The position numbers were made by a program, and so were the translations under genes. Below, piece by piece: positions 6,050 to 6,339 of a DNA stretch of 6,339 nt. The DNA is taken from NCBI RefSeq assembly GCF_000282995.1, contig NZ_ALEE01000767.1, forward strand, positions 1-6,339. The letters are read 5' to 3'. Position 1 is the first letter of the stretch, and each line of letters begins with the position of its first letter. Below the pieces are notes generated by a model, which saw only the letters and a list, made by a program, of their open reading frames with translations, was not told where the DNA came from and did not search any database. The DNA is from Melaminivora alkalimesophila (lineage in GTDB: Bacteria; Pseudomonadota; Gammaproteobacteria; Burkholderiales; Burkholderiaceae_C).

Positions 6050-6054
6050 TTCCA

Positions 6055-6339
6055 GTGACGGGCAGGCGAGGAAAAGGGTGGGTTCGGCGCGACTGTATCG
6101 CGGTGGTGGGCGCAGCGGCGATGGCGGCTGCCCTGCCCGGCGCGGCATGGGCGGCTGCGGCACGCAGCGCACCGCCCGTCATCCTGGTCGTGGGCGATTC
6201 CCTCAGCGCGGAATACGGGATCGCGCGCGGCTCCGGCTGGGTGGCGCTGCTGGAGCGGCGCCTGGCCGGCAAGGGCGTGGCGGCGCGCGTGGTCAACGCC
6301 AGCGTCAGCGGCGACACCACCGCCGGCGGGCTGGCGCGG
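6055..6339 (+). CDS. tesA: Periplasmic GDSL esterase TesA (lysophospholipase L1/acyl-CoA thioesterase I), 5' part only
   Basis: From the GTG at 6055 the frame is open for 95 codons to the right edge, about the first 45% of a typical 200-220 residue TesA. SGNH/GDSL hydrolases of this type hydrolyse lysophospholipids, acyl thioesters and aryl esters in the periplasm. The N-terminus is a signal peptide: a basic region with R4, R5, K7, R11 and R12, then a hydrophobic Ala-rich core (about 15-31) ending in a plausible A-W-A cleavage site near residue 33. Block I, GDSLSAEYGI (47-56), carries nucleophile S49. The oxyanion-hole region VNASVSGDTTAGGLAR (80-95) carries G86 and corresponds to the equivalent region in E. 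coli TesA. The Asn block and the Asp-His block lie beyond the window. The paired arginines R11-R12 faintly resemble a Tat signal, but the following residues fit poorly, so Sec export is more likely. It is divergent from the ABC ATPase gene. Confidence 0.93.
   Translation, partial: MTGRRGKGWVRRDCIAVVGAAAMAAALPGAAWAAAARSAPPVILVVGDSLSAEYGIARGSGWVALLERRLAGKGVAARVVNASVSGDTTAGGLAR

Noticed and set aside
6085..6105. Possible Tat signal in the TesA N-terminus
   Set aside because: Two arginines precede Asp-Cys-Ile, but the S-R-R-x-F-L-K context is lacking; a Sec signal peptide explains the basic and hydrophobic segments.

Overview
This is a high-GC chromosomal segment with ordinary housekeeping and accessory genes. 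It probably comes from a betaproteobacterium of the order Burkholderiales. That placement is inferred from the wording of RlmB, SstT, TesA and NnrS and from the very GC-rich third codon positions; the genus cannot be fixed from the sequence alone. I see no rRNA, tRNA, CRISPR array, insertion sequence, phage gene or attachment site. Eight protein genes cover nearly everything, and the longest non-coding stretch is about 150 bp.

Layout. (1) Positions 1-1084, minus strand: an nnrS-type gene (membrane haem/copper protein linked to nitric-oxide stress), with its C-terminus cut off by the left window edge. (2) Positions 1085-1209: a compact regulatory region for nnrS. It carries a perfect FNR/Anr/Dnr-type box and, about 60 bp closer to the gene, a good match to the NO-sensing repressor NsrR lying over the likely -10 element. 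(3) Positions 1210-3939, minus strand: a tightly packed unit read in the order rlmB (23S rRNA Gm2251 methyltransferase), a class III CobB/SIRT5-like sirtuin, a fumarylacetoacetate hydrolase-family enzyme, and an EmrE-type small multidrug transporter. Each junction overlaps (ATGA, ATGA, TGATG), so translational coupling is likely. (4) Positions 3940-4088: a divergent promoter region between rlmB and sstT. (5) Positions 4089-5315, plus strand: sstT, a sodium:serine/threonine symporter. (6) Positions 5338-6039, minus strand: a YbbA-like ABC ATPase converging on sstT. (7) Positions 6055-6339, plus strand: the start of tesA, a periplasmic GDSL lysophospholipase/thioesterase, divergent from the ABC gene with only 15 bp between start codons and cut by the right edge.

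How the parts relate. The ybbA/tesA divergent pair is a conserved arrangement in Proteobacteria, but the usual permease partner of YbbA is not next to it here. The four-gene unit combines translation (RlmB), protein deacylation (sirtuin), small-molecule metabolism (FAH family) and drug export (SMR) without an obvious single pathway. nnrS appears to be controlled separately by low oxygen and nitric oxide. I found no clearly undescribed system. The most informative observations are the dual NO/oxygen control region, the overlapped sirtuin-containing operon, the probable leaderless start of rlmB, and the permease-less ABC ATPase.
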